Below are positions 14,401-21,753 of a DNA stretch of 23,796 nt, in pieces. Within the stretch, counting starts at the first letter, position 1. The number at the start of each line of letters is the position of its first letter. Source of the stretch: JBEEMU01 sp043778315. Lineage in GTDB: Bacteria > Bacteroidota > Bacteroidia > Chitinophagales > Saprospiraceae. The notes beneath the pieces are model-generated. The model made no database searches and had not been told where the DNA came from. It was given only the letters and a program-made list of their open reading frames with translations. The stretch covers positions 1 through 23,796 of the forward strand of contig JAYWGJ010000255.1 of NCBI GenBank assembly GCA_043778315.1. Direction: 5' to 3'. The position numbers were made by a program, and so were the translations under genes.

Positions 14401-17400
14401 AAGTACCGTGGGTGCGCGTGGTTTGACCGTGGATTTTAGCGGTGCAAACCCTATTTTGTATGCTACGACATCAGAGACGGCAGCTAACCGTTTGATTAAA
14501 ATAACGGACGCAGGTAGTACAAGCGGCGCGTCGGCTACTTTGATAAGCACGGCAGGTACTAACAAAATCTATCGCGGTGTTTCGTTTGCGCCCGAAGCGG
14601 TTACGCCTACTATTGTGGTGAATACATCAGGCTTTAATGGCAACTTTGGCAATCAAAACACGAATACGGTTTCTGCGCCGCCGCGCACCTTTACGGTGAC
14701 GGGTAGCAACTTAACCGACCCTATTACTTTAACTGTCCCTGCGGGTTTTGTGTTTGGCACAACGGCGGGTAGTCTTTCTACTACACCGATTACCTTAACG
14801 GCAACAAGCGGCGCGGTAGCTACTACCACTATTTATGTGGCGTTCGCGCCAACTACGGCAGGTGCAGCGAGCGGCAATATTGCGGTAAGCAGCATCGGTG
14901 CGGTCACGCAAAATGTTGCGGTAAGCGGCAACGGTACTGCGCCTGCTGTCCCTACACAGTTGGTAGTGACGGCGATAAGCCCTGCTTCGCCATTCGTGAA
15001 CGCGCCGTTTAGCGCGACTATACAAGCACAAGACGCAAGCGGCAACTCACAAAACGTAACAACTGCAACTACGGTAAGCCTCACTTTGCTTACTGGAACA
15101 GGCGCGCTAGCGGGTACGCTCACGGGCGTTATTGCGGCAGGCACTAATAACGTAGTGATTACGGGTATCACTTATACAGTGGCGGAAACGGGTGTGAGCC
15201 TCACGGCGACTGCTACGGCAGGCGACCCGCTCACGGCAGCCGCAAGCAGCACTTTCACGGTGCTACCTGTGGCTACGCAGTTGGCTTTTGTGGGTACACC
15301 TACTTCGGGTTATGTGGCTACTAACGTGGCAACGTTCACGGTAGCGGCACAACTCCCGAACAACACGGTTGATGTGAACTACTCGGGTGCGATAACGATT
15401 AGCGTGGCTACGGGCGCGGGTTCGGTAGCTGGAACGCTTACCGCAACGGCTATTAACGGCGTGGCTACCTTTAATGCGGTGCAGTTTAGCGCGGTAGGTG
15501 TTTATACGCTTAACGCGAACGCGACGGGCTTAACGCAAGCGACGAGTGGCAATATCAACATTACGGCTTTGCCGACGCTAACCGAAATCATCTTACCGCA
15601 ATACGCTATCACAGGTACGGTTGTTGGCGATAGACTACAAAATATATCGCGCTTGAAGCTCGATAACTTGTTGCCGAACGCTACTTACCGATACAGTGTG
15701 GGTGCTTCTACGAGCAACAGCATCACTACGGCTACTGCACCTGGTAACTTTTTTGGTATCAATAACGGAGCGGGTAGCGCAGGCAATATAGTAGGCTATA
15801 CGTCACAAAAAGGGTTCACTGGTGCTTTGTTAGACAATAATGAGTTTAATATTACGGCAGGTGCTAACCGTTATGCGTCGTTCACGACCGACGCAATAGG
15901 TAGTTATACAGGCTGGTTTTCGTTTGTATCTACGGGTAACGCGGTGTTTACGGCGGGCAACGATGTGTATGTATATATACAATTGAATAACGGCGGCACG
16001 GGTACGAGTATTGTACAATCGCTCCGCACAACAAATACGATGCGTATGTTGGGTGCGGCTACGGGACGCTCGGTAAAGGGCAGTTCTAATGCGACGGCAG
16101 AAAATGCGATTTATTTGTATGATAACGTGGCGGGTACAGGTCGCCCGCTCTATGGTAGCTGGGTGGAAGACGACGGCATCAATGAAGCCGACTTCACTAC
16201 TTGGTACACTTCGGTAAACGGTGCGGCGGGCAAATGGGGTGCTTATGTGCCTTCGGCTTTGGCAAACGGCATACGCCGCGTAGAGGCACGTCAGATAACA
16301 GACGGTACGGTGGTAGGTTGTCCTGCTATTGATGCGGACGGCGTTTGGACAGATGCAGGCAACACCGTAAACCCTACGGCAGGCACGGCAAGTCCGCTTG
16401 TGTTTAGTGTAGTAGATGCACCGCTCACGCCGTCATATACCTTTACGGGTAGTGCAGGCAGCAACGGCACGGTATCGGCTAACGGCGTGTTTACGGTTGC
16501 TTGCGGTACTAATTTGATTATCAATATCACGCCTAATACTTGTTACGCGATAAGCGATGTATTGGTAGATGGCGTTTCGGTAGGTGCGGTAAGTAGTTAT
16601 ACTTTTACTAACTTCGTGGCTAATCATACGCTCGCGGCTTCGTTTGCTTTGATACCGTACACAGCTACGGGTAGCAATCCTACTTTGGCTTGTGGCGTGA
16701 GCAGCTACGACCTTTCTGCCGCTATCACGGCGGTATTGCCTACTACTTTTGTTTATTATGATAATGCAGGCTTGACTACAACGGTCACTAATCCTGTTAC
16801 TACAAACGGCACTTATTATGTGGTGGTGGAGAACGCTTGCGGCGCGACCGCGAGTGCTTCTGTGGTGGTTGCCTTTAAGGCAAACCCTACGGCGGCTATC
16901 ACTACGGCTGGCGGTGCTACCGAACTGACGTGTAGCCTCACAAGTATTGACCTGACCGCTACGGGCGGCAATACTTATGCGTGGAGTACCCCGACGACGG
17001 GTGCTACTACAACGGCTACGGCAGCAGGAACATACACTGTTACCGCTACGGCGGCAAATAGCTGTACCGCTACGGCGACGCAAGCAATTACGGCAGTTTG
17101 TGATGAGGTATATCAACCGACGACCTTAGATGTTTGTAATAACGGTGCTGGCTACGCCGCTAATGTGAGTGGCAATAGCTTTGTGTTGATACGGAATGCA
17201 AACGGTAGAGTGGTTGCGGCTATCAATCCGCAAGGGCAGAACTTGGGTGCGGTAACTATAAATACGCAGAACTATACTGCTGTACCGAACGACGGTACTA
17301 ATTTTTATCTGCCGCGTTATTTTGATATAGTGCCTGCTACGCAGCCTACTACGCCTGTATTAGTTCGTTTGTATTACACTAACGCAGACTTGACGGCTAC

Positions 17401-18181
17401 TAATGCCGCTAATCCCGCATTAGATTATGCGTTCAGCGAGCTATACATGACGCATTATAGTAGCGGCGCGGATTGCGACGTAAGCAATAATACAGTGGGC
17501 GGTTTTGATGTCATCAATCCAACCGATGTAACAAGCAGCACTTACGGCACGGCGAGTTTTTACTTGCAAGCGAGTTTTACTTCTTTTTCGGAATTTGGGT
17601 CTAAGCAGTCGGGCGCACCGTTGCCTGTGGAGTTGCTATCGTTTACGGGTTACACCAAAAACGATACTAACGAGTTGATGTGGGTAACAGCAAGCGAAAA
17701 GAACAGTGCTTACTTTGAGGTGCAACGCAGTACCGATGGTGTCGCTTTCGCTGCGATAGGCAAAGTACAAGCCGCAGGCAACAGCAGCACTAATCGCAGC
17801 TACAACTACGAAGACAAAGCCGTTACGCGCAATAGTATCTACTATTATCGTTTGAAGATGATTGACCAAGACCAGAGTTTTGAGTACTCTAAGGTGGTGA
17901 GTTTGGGCGAAGCCAAAACTAATTTTGACAATTTGGTTTTGTACCCTAACCCTGTCCGCAATAGCCTTACCCTTACGTTCGGTAGTACCGCGCAAGGCAG
18001 TACGATTATAGATGTGATAGATATGTTGGGACGCAAAGTGAGCAGTACCGTCTTTGCTACGCAGCAAGGCTTAAACCCGCTCACTATCGCTACCGACGGT
18101 TTGCAAAACGGTGCGTACTTAGTTCGCCTCACGGCTGCTAACGGCAATACCGTAGTACGCAAATTCGTTAAAGTGGATTAA
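11435..18181 (+). CDS. Giant secreted multidomain protein with T9SS type A sorting domain
   Basis: The preferred ATG at 11435 starts a typical signal peptide (cleavage near AFAQ, 24-27), giving 2248 residues; an in-frame GTG at 11390 would put 15 extra residues in front. The order is: propeller-like module 1 (about 31-344); Ig/PKD-like domains including a 70-residue tandem repeat (about 507-637); a PKD-like domain (about 640-730); module 2 homologous to module 1 (about 733-1052); an SPD-2/choice-of-anchor-like domain (1056-1170); two Big/invasin-like domains (about 1174-1378); a beta-rich region (NISRLKLDNLLPNATYRYSV; about 1386-1660); an InlB B-repeat-like domain (YTFTGSAGSNGTVSANGVFT; about 1667-1740); more Ig-like repeats; an FN3-like module (PLPVELLSFTGYTKND, YYYRLKMIDQD; about 2062-2160). 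It ends with a T9SS tail (LYPNPVRNSLTL, GAYLVRLTAANGNTVVRKFV; 2167-2248). The product is predicted to cross the outer membrane through T9SS and be anchored or released. Composition is extremely Thr/Ala/Gly-rich. An adhesive or matrix role is inferred. Confidence 0.93.
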   Translation: MNIFTINPVRAAFTLLLSSIGVTAFAQFTPNNIVALQVGDGTETLANTGNSIRLREFTPAGVAGITVAIPKAGTNALVMHGTSTAEGFMSRSGDGLSLLIAGYNSAPTTGSISATTAAATPRAIGKVDISGTYSLAVNSNTAFNTNNIRGAAGNGTDYWASGGNTGIAYFGAGTAATVSTTVTNTRALSVQNGQLYFSTASGTTRGVYAVGAGTPTATGTTATNIVLTSTSSSPYGFMFNPAGTICYVADDASISGGGGIQKYIKSGSTWSFAYTLGTGTGSTVGARSVIADFSGANPIVYATTAEVSGTNRIIKITDTGTSSAAATIVTSVTNTFFRSLAFAPFCPTPVITALTATNGSCGTALNLSATATGTATLAYAWAGAGTFTGGTTATPSVAGAATGTYTVTVTAGCGTTATSTVAVTISATPTVTTTTLNPACNATTADLSTVVTTSGTIVDYYSDATLMNTIANPVALTTSVATYYVQVTNGTCTNSAAITVNALRNDAVAPTTSADFTTVTCTNPTATLMPNGGIYSWGTTNVVTPTVNTTYTVTATPLNGCASAVGTFQLVVDKDAAVAPTTSADFTTVTCTNPTATLMPNGGIYSWGTTNVVTPTTNTTYTVTATPLNGCASAVGTISLVANKTLPTVTVTANPGTTFAAGTLVQFTAAGTGTAWQWTVNGAPVGTNAATYTTDALVTGDAVRCSVTGANGCTAIAAATTVTTGASATAAGNIVVERLGAGGKVLSANGNPIFFDQFTPSGGVATSLSVDSTGTNALIEAGNSTSVGLFTRSVDRKYLVTSGYAVPLPNTTGLAAATATAINRGIVQVDANGTVLRVATSNSFYSANNIRSAVSDGAGNYWAGGAGTNGGTNYFGTASAASNVSTTVTNTRATNIFNGKLYFSTGSGTIGIYQVGTGLPTTSGQTSTLVFASAGGTGTFSPYAFAFNATDDVCYVADDRTAANGGGIQKYTKTAGVWSRTYTLTTGATSTVGARGLTVDFSGANPILYATTSETAANRLIKITDAGSTSGASATLISTAGTNKIYRGVSFAPEAVTPTIVVNTSGFNGNFGNQNTNTVSAPPRTFTVTGSNLTDPITLTVPAGFVFGTTAGSLSTTPITLTATSGAVATTTIYVAFAPTTAGAASGNIAVSSIGAVTQNVAVSGNGTAPAVPTQLVVTAISPASPFVNAPFSATIQAQDASGNSQNVTTATTVSLTLLTGTGALAGTLTGVIAAGTNNVVITGITYTVAETGVSLTATATAGDPLTAAASSTFTVLPVATQLAFVGTPTSGYVATNVATFTVAAQLPNNTVDVNYSGAITISVATGAGSVAGTLTATAINGVATFNAVQFSAVGVYTLNANATGLTQATSGNINITALPTLTEIILPQYAITGTVVGDRLQNISRLKLDNLLPNATYRYSVGASTSNSITTATAPGNFFGINNGAGSAGNIVGYTSQKGFTGALLDNNEFNITAGANRYASFTTDAIGSYTGWFSFVSTGNAVFTAGNDVYVYIQLNNGGTGTSIVQSLRTTNTMRMLGAATGRSVKGSSNATAENAIYLYDNVAGTGRPLYGSWVEDDGINEADFTTWYTSVNGAAGKWGAYVPSALANGIRRVEARQITDGTVVGCPAIDADGVWTDAGNTVNPTAGTASPLVFSVVDAPLTPSYTFTGSAGSNGTVSANGVFTVACGTNLIINITPNTCYAISDVLVDGVSVGAVSSYTFTNFVANHTLAASFALIPYTATGSNPTLACGVSSYDLSAAITAVLPTTFVYYDNAGLTTTVTNPVTTNGTYYVVVENACGATASASVVVAFKANPTAAITTAGGATELTCSLTSIDLTATGGNTYAWSTPTTGATTTATAAGTYTVTATAANSCTATATQAITAVCDEVYQPTTLDVCNNGAGYAANVSGNSFVLIRNANGRVVAAINPQGQNLGAVTINTQNYTAVPNDGTNFYLPRYFDIVPATQPTTPVLVRLYYTNADLTATNAANPALDYAFSELYMTHYSSGADCDVSNNTVGGFDVINPTDVTSSTYGTASFYLQASFTSFSEFGSKQSGAPLPVELLSFTGYTKNDTNELMWVTASEKNSAYFEVQRSTDGVAFAAIGKVQAAGNSSTNRSYNYEDKAVTRNSIYYYRLKMIDQDQSFEYSKVVSLGEAKTNFDNLVLYPNPVRNSLTLTFGSTAQGSTIIDVIDMLGRKVSSTVFATQQGLNPLTIATDGLQNGAYLVRLTAANGNTVVRKFVKVD
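11526..14592 (+). repeat. Duplicated propeller-like module inside the giant protein (11526-12466 and 13631-14592)
   Basis: Two modules of about 315-320 residues align throughout: NNIRGAAGNGTDYWASGG with NNIRSAVSDGAGNYWAGG, VSTTVTNTRALSVQNGQLYF with VSTTVTNTRATNIFNGKLYF, CYVADDASISGGGGIQKY with CYVADDRTAANGGGIQKY, and DFSGANPIVYATT with DFSGANPILYATT. Short exact DNA identities remain (for example a 23-bp match starting at 12310 and 14431), so the duplication is recognisable at DNA level but partly diverged. Confidence 0.88.
12953..13345 (+). repeat. Near-identical 210-bp-period tandem repeat inside the giant gene
   Basis: Copies at 12953-13135 and 13163-13345 (183 bp each, offset 210 bp, in frame = 70 residues) differ at only about nine positions, mostly synonymous. 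Both encode an Ig-like unit beginning AVAPTTSADFTTVTCTNPTA and containing GGIYSWGTTNVVTPT. Recent duplication or gene conversion is implied. Confidence 0.92.
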
Positions 18182-18207
18182 GTAGTTAAATTTGTGGTGA
18201 AAAGTAA

Positions 18208-18250
18208 GAAAGCCGTTGCAACGTATAATCGTTGTGACGGCTTTTTTTTA
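18208..18250 (+). terminator. Intrinsic terminator of the giant T9SS gene
   Basis: AGCCGT-TG-CAACG pairs with CGTTG-TG-ACGGCT around a 6-base loop, with a 2x2 internal mismatch, followed by a T-rich run at 18242-18249. It starts about 27 bases after the stop codon at 18181. Confidence 0.85.
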
Positions 18251-18289
18251 TTTATTGATGAGAGATAATAGTGAACAACTAACAGATAA

Positions 18290-18371
18290 CAGTGAACAGT
18301 AGGCAGTTTGTTTTATATTATTGTATTAATTGGTAATTATTGCTTACTAACTCAATATTTACTGTTCACTG
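18290..18371. repeat. 12-bp inverted repeat
   Basis: CAGTGAACAGTA (18290-18301) and TACTGTTCACTG (18360-18371) are perfect reverse complements 58 bp apart. The right arm ends three bases before the 21-bp repeat array. AACAGATAACAGTGAACAG-type sequence around it looks like a degenerate short repeat. Confidence 0.6.
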
Positions 18372-18373
18372 AA

Positions 18374-18688
18374 CTAATAGTTGCCTTATCCGAGCTAATA
18401 GTAGGCATCATTTATCTAATAGTAGGCTTGCTAAATCGTATAGTTGGCTTGTCCGAGCTAATAGTTGGCATCATTTATCTAATAGTTGCCTTGTCCGAGC
18501 TAATAGTTGGCATCATTTATCTAATAGTTGGCTTGTCCAAGCTAATAGTTGGCATCATTTATCTAATAGTTGGCATCATTTAGCTAATAGTTGGCTTGTC
18601 CGAGCTAATAGTTGGCTTGTCCAAGCTAATAGTTGGCATCTTTTATCTAATAGTTGGCATCATTTAGCTAATAGTTGGCTTGTCGAAG
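18374..18688. repeat. Minisatellite of fifteen 21-bp units in two alternating types
   Basis: Fifteen units with no length variation start with CTAATAGTTGGC (or a close variant). They end either in TTGTCCGAG/TTGTCCAAG (type A; units 1, 4, 6, 8, 11, 12, 15) or ATCATTTAT/ATCATTTAG (type B; units 2, 5, 7, 9, 10, 13, 14); unit 3 (18416) is atypical. A degenerate sixteenth unit follows at 18689. In one frame the units encode heptads LIVGLSE and LIVGIIY, but TAG in units 10 and 14 ends that frame. The array lies between the convergent giant gene and cmk, after the giant gene's terminator, so it is most likely non-coding. Confidence 0.95.
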
Positions 18689-18846
18689 TGTATAGTTTGT
18701 ATATGTTAATGCGCGAAAATAGATTATTTTGGTACGCGAAGCGCGATTTTGGTATGCGCGATTTGTTTTTTGCGCAATACCGCGAGACAAGGCATGAGGA
18801 GAGCGCGAGACAAGTACCGAAACGTTGCTGCGCGGTTTCATTTTGT
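18689..18846. other. Intergenic stretch with no supported gene
   Basis: Between the 21-bp repeat array and the palindrome before cmk lie short GCGCGA-rich segments with a repeated GATTTTGGTA-like string (about 18725-18770). A reading frame continues through here from the array but has no credible start codon. Confidence 0.4.
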
Positions 18847-18875
18847 CTCCCCTCCTTCGGAGGAGTCGGGGGAGG
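18847..18875. repeat. GC-rich palindromic intergenic element
   Basis: CCTCC (18851-18855) and GGAGG (18859-18863) form an inner hairpin; CTCCCC (18847-18852) can alternatively pair with the GGGGGAGG run (18868-18875). It is the last structure before the cmk stop codon (18886) and could help end the leftward transcript, although there is no T run. Confidence 0.5.
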
Positions 18876-18885
18876 CTCACTAAAT

Positions 18886-19569
18886 TCAAACGTTAATCAC
18901 TAATTTTGCGTAATGCAATGCGCGTTCGAGTTGTTGGCTAGGAGAGAGGTTGGAGTTGTCGATAGTGATTGCGTCGTCGGCTTGCCGCAACGGGCTGTCG
19001 GCTCGTGTAGAGTCGATGTGGTCGCGGTGTTGTAGGTTTTCCAGAACGGTTTTGGTGTCTATGGCGATGCCTTTGTTTTGGAGTTCGGCGAGGCGACGCT
19101 GTACGCGGACTTCGGGTTGCGCGGTGATGAACAGTTTGAGTTCCGCTTGCGGAAACACGACTGTACCGATGTCGCGCCCGTCCATGACGATGCCTTTTGC
19201 TTTGCCCATTGCTTGCTGCTGCTTCACCATCGCGCGGCGCACCGACGAGACGGTACTCACTTCGCTCACTAAGTCACTGATAGCCATGCTGCGAATTTGC
19301 TCCTCCACGTCGAGGTCGTTGAGGTACGTTCGGTTGCCTTTTTTGGAGTTGCGAAAGCGGATATGCACGTCGGGCAGCGCGGCTGCTACTGCCTCCTTGT
19401 CCTCCCAATTAATGCCGTTTTGCATCAAAAAGAGCGTGGCAGCGCGGTACATTGCGCCTGTATCGATGTAGCCGTAGTGGAGTTCGTGGGCTAAGGCTTT
19501 GGCGAGCGTGCTTTTACCACACGCCGCGAAACCGTCAATCGCTATGATTATTTTGGTATCAAGGGACAC
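18886..19569 (-). CDS. cmk: Cytidylate kinase
   Basis: This 227-residue protein has the normal length for the family. It phosphorylates CMP and dCMP with ATP in the cytoplasm, a step in pyrimidine nucleotide recycling and synthesis. The P-loop GFAACGKST is at 13-21 (Lys19 binds phosphate). The CMP-binding YIDTGAMYRA is at 34-43. The conserved DGRDIGTVVFPQAELKLFIT starts at 130, followed by the LID arginine region VRVQRRLAEL and the RDHIDSTRADSPLRQADDAI segment. GFAACGKST replaces the more common GPAGSGKST; this looks like normal lineage variation. A TACCTTTG -7 box lies 38 bases upstream. It appears to be a single-gene unit. Confidence 0.96.
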   Translation of the reverse strand: MSLDTKIIIAIDGFAACGKSTLAKALAHELHYGYIDTGAMYRAATLFLMQNGINWEDKEAVAAALPDVHIRFRNSKKGNRTYLNDLDVEEQIRSMAISDLVSEVSTVSSVRRAMVKQQQAMGKAKGIVMDGRDIGTVVFPQAELKLFITAQPEVRVQRRLAELQNKGIAIDTKTVLENLQHRDHIDSTRADSPLRQADDAITIDNSNLSPSQQLERALHYAKLVINV

Positions 19570-19606
19570 TTTGCAAGGGGTTTTATATTATAAATTGAAC
19601 GTATTG

Positions 19607-19614
19607 CAAAGGTA
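19607..19614 (-). promoter_or_regulatory. Candidate -7 box for cmk
   Basis: The minus strand reads TACCTTTG, matching TAnnTTTG, 38 bases upstream of the cmk ATG; the predicted leader is about 33 nt. No clear -33 element. Confidence 0.5.
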
Positions 19615-19652
19615 CAGTTTTTAATATAAAATTGAAATGGAAATGTATTATC

Positions 19653-19696
19653 AAAATAAAAAAGCATTGATAACACCTACGCGCCGTCAATGCTTA
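19653..19696 (-). terminator. Terminator of the leftward pseudouridine synthase/MscS/SUI1 unit
   Basis: Arms AAGCATTGA (19662-19670) and TCAATGCTT (19687-19695) pair around a 16-base loop. On the minus strand the stem is followed by TTTTTATTTT. It lies 40 bases after the stop of the SUI1-like gene, separating that unit from cmk. Confidence 0.75.
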
Positions 19697-19736
19697 TATA
19701 ATCCTTACATTTAGTTTGAGGCAACGGATTTTTTAC

Positions 19737-20126
19737 TTATTTGCCGCCTGACTTTTTTGCCTTATAGCCTTTTGACAATAAAAAAGCTAAGGCTTTGTCG
19801 CGGTTGTCGCCTTGCAAAATAACGTCGCCGTCTTTTGCTGCGCCGCCTACGCCGCAGTGCGCTTTAAGTAGTTTGGCGAGGTCGGTGAGTTCGTCGGGCG
19901 TACCCAAGAAGCCCTTTACACGGGTGGCTTCTTTGCCGCCGCCAATTTTTTTATCCAACCACAATCGCAAGTCGTGCGCTTTTATGGGTGTGGCTTTGAG
20001 CGTGCTTTCGTCAGCTTCGGCGGCTTGCATCGCCGCTATCACTTCGTCGCTTGCGGGCGGAAATGCGTTTTTATTTTGCAATAAGCTACCTAAATCGGAG
20101 AGGTTAATAACTGTTCTTTTAGACAT
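19737..20126 (-). CDS. SUI1/YciH-like translation initiation factor
   Basis: The 129-residue protein carries a C-terminal SUI1 (eIF1-like) fold at about 45-125: TRVKGFLGTPDELTDLAKLL, a Cys-Gly-Val-Gly-Gly loop with KDGDVILQGD, and RDKALAFLLSKGYKAKKSG. Bacterial YciH proteins bind the small ribosomal subunit and can influence start-site fidelity in vitro; their role in the cell is poorly defined. The N-terminal 40 residues are polar and less conserved. The start lies 3 bases after the MscS stop codon, so the two are probably co-transcribed and possibly translationally coupled. A terminator follows. Confidence 0.9.
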   Translation of the reverse strand: MSKRTVINLSDLGSLLQNKNAFPPASDEVIAAMQAAEADESTLKATPIKAHDLRLWLDKKIGGGKEATRVKGFLGTPDELTDLAKLLKAHCGVGGAAKDGDVILQGDNRDKALAFLLSKGYKAKKSGGK

Positions 20127-20129
20127 AAA

Positions 20130-20966
20130 TTAAACGTTTTTTTCCAATTTTACACGCTGTGTCTTGTCGGGCATCATGCTCGGATATTGCTCCACCAATC
20201 TTTTCAGGTCGGTTTGTACACTGGCTACGGTAGCAGAGTTATTTGGTGCATCAGTGAAGCAACGTATCACGAGGATTGCGCTTTCTTCGCTTAGTTTAGA
20301 CACAAAAATAGTAGGCACAGGCTCGGCTTGCACCAACGGGTTTGCCAATAGCAAAGGCATGATTTGTTGTTGGACGAAGTCAAAAGAAATTTCGTAACTC
20401 ACTGGTAATGTTATATCTACGCTGATATTACGGTCGGAGAGATTGACGATGATACCGTTAGACACCATACCATTTGGCAATATCACGGTGCGCTGGTCGG
20501 CGGTGATAATGATGGTATTGAATATCTGAACTTCTTTTACAACGCCCTTTTCGCCCTGCGCTTGTATGAGGTCGCCTACTTTAAACGGTTTGAATATCAA
20601 TAATAATACGCCGCCTGCGAAGTTGGATAAGCTACCTTGCAACGCCAAACCGACCGCTAAGGAAGCCGCGCCGAGTATCGCTAATAGCGAATTAGTTTGC
20701 AAACCGAGCGCGTCGGCGATGAACAGCAGCAGGACTATTTTTAGCACTACGCTGATTAAACTCAGTAAAAATGATTGCAATGAGCCGTCCATTTTGCGGA
20801 AACTCATAGCAGCGCGTAGCAGCTTTTCGGCTACACCAATCAGCCAATTGCCTACAAAATAAATGATAACCGCAAAAAGCAGACGAGGCGCGTAAAGTAC
20901 GGTTGCCTCGAGCAATTGCCCTGTTATTTTGTTGATGTCAAAATTAAGAAAAAAATTAAGTAACAT
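20130..20966 (-). CDS. MscS-family small-conductance mechanosensitive channel
   Basis: This 278-residue inner-membrane channel has the core length of E. coli MscS. It shows three transmembrane segments: about 22-45, about 64-85, and the pore helix about 93-125 with Gly/Ala-rich packing (LGAASLAVGLALQGSLSNFAGGVLLLI). The diagnostic FKVGDLIQAQGEKGVVKEVQ follows, then the IFNTIIITADQRTVILPNGM beta-domain and a C-terminal alpha/beta domain. It opens under membrane tension to release solutes during hypo-osmotic shock. It sits 51 bases downstream of the pseudouridine synthase gene and 3 bases upstream of the SUI1-like gene, suggesting one operon. Confidence 0.94.
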   Translation of the reverse strand: MLLNFFLNFDINKITGQLLEATVLYAPRLLFAVIIYFVGNWLIGVAEKLLRAAMSFRKMDGSLQSFLLSLISVVLKIVLLLFIADALGLQTNSLLAILGAASLAVGLALQGSLSNFAGGVLLLIFKPFKVGDLIQAQGEKGVVKEVQIFNTIIITADQRTVILPNGMVSNGIIVNLSDRNISVDITLPVSYEISFDFVQQQIMPLLLANPLVQAEPVPTIFVSKLSEESAILVIRCFTDAPNNSATVASVQTDLKRLVEQYPSMMPDKTQRVKLEKNV

Positions 20967-21017
20967 GAGAGGGAAATTAAAAAAATGAAGAAAAGGGAGT
21001 TTAATATTGGTAATAAT

Positions 21018-21698
21018 TTAAACGATTTTTGCGATGTCGTCGGTGAACGCGAGCCACACAGGGTCGGTTGCGGATATAGGCGCGGTGAAATTGAGTCGTT
21101 CGCCCGTGGCAGGGTGGTCAAACGAGAGCCGCCATGCGTGCAAATGTATGGAGCGGTCGTCGTTCGAGCGGCGAAAGCCGTACTTCACGTCGCCCTTCAC
21201 AGGGCTACCGATTGCGGCTAATTGCGCGCGGATTTGGTGGTGTCGCCCAGTAAGCAAGTTCACTTTCAGCAAGTGATAAGTGGTGCTGCTGCCGCAGTGT
21301 TGATAATATAAAATACCTTTTTCGGCGTTTTTTTGCTCGGTTGGGTAGGCTTTGGAGATGTTTTTGTCTTGGCTGCTTTTTTTGATATAATGCACGAGTT
21401 CGCCCTCTGCCGCTTCGGGGAGATTTTTGACGACCGCCAAGTACGTTTTTTTGGCGGTACGCTCCGCGAATTGTCGGTTGAGTTCGGCTGCCGCCGCTTT
21501 CGTTTTTGCTAATAAAACCAAACCGCTCACGGGTCGGTCGATGCGGTTGATGGGCAGCAGGGTTTGCTTGCAATACTGCTCGAGGAGGGTCATCAAGGGC
21601 ATATCGCCCGTGAGGTCGGCTTGCACGGGCAAGCCTGCGGGTTTGAACGCCACTAAGAAGTGGTGATTTTGGTGTAGAATTAAGTCTGAAATTTTCAT
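21018..21698 (-). CDS. RluA-family RNA pseudouridine synthase
   Basis: The 226-residue protein isomerises uridine to pseudouridine in RNA. It lacks an S4 domain, like short RluA/TruC-type members. The catalytic motif is NRIDRPVSGLVLLAKT with Asp54 (the consensus HRLDRxTSG has His at the first position; Asn is seen here). VAFKPAGLPV (16-25), GRHHQIRAQL (151-160), GDVKYG (169-174) and IHLHAWRLSF complete the family pattern. The RNA target (tRNA or rRNA position) cannot be assigned from sequence. It is the first gene of a likely three-gene unit with the MscS and SUI1-like genes. The ATG at 21698 lies only four bases after a TACCTTTG box, so the message may be leaderless or start from a second box further upstream. 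Confidence 0.93.
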   Translation of the reverse strand: MKISDLILHQNHHFLVAFKPAGLPVQADLTGDMPLMTLLEQYCKQTLLPINRIDRPVSGLVLLAKTKAAAAELNRQFAERTAKKTYLAVVKNLPEAAEGELVHYIKKSSQDKNISKAYPTEQKNAEKGILYYQHCGSSTTYHLLKVNLLTGRHHQIRAQLAAIGSPVKGDVKYGFRRSNDDRSIHLHAWRLSFDHPATGERLNFTAPISATDPVWLAFTDDIAKIV

Positions 21699-21702
21699 GC
21701 CA

Positions 21703-21710
21703 CAAAGGTA
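21703..21710 (-). promoter_or_regulatory. Candidate -7 box(es) for the pseudouridine synthase operon
   Basis: The minus strand reads TACCTTTG, four bases from the ATG, implying a leaderless or nearly leaderless transcript. A second match, TACTTTTG at 21742-21749, would give a leader of about 39 nt containing the small hairpin CTGAAAA/TTTTCAG (21722-21740). Which is used is unknown. Confidence 0.4.
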
Positions 21711-21753
21711 GGCAAAATCGCCTGAAAACCTACTTTTCAGACAAAAGTATTCT

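Noticed and set aside
16433..17116. 227-codon minus-strand frame inside the giant gene
   Set aside because: Arg/Ser/Cys-rich low-complexity product antisense to Thr/Ala/Gly codons; a composition artefact.
18308..18583. 91-residue heptad-repeat hydrophobic protein (LIVGLSE/LIVGIIY)
   Set aside because: It is generated by the 21-bp repeats, ends at a TAG within a unit while the array continues, and has no signal of independent expression.
18374..18688. CRISPR array
   Set aside because: Units are contiguous 21-bp repeats without unique spacers, and no cas genes are present.
18373..18903. Long open frame across the array and beyond, running into cmk
   Set aside because: It has no ATG before 18706, the product is repeat-derived and low in sense, and it overlaps the cmk 3' end.
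21205..21705. 166-codon minus-strand frame overlapping the pseudouridine synthase
   Set aside because: An alternative frame of a clearly conserved enzyme gene, with no recognisable features.
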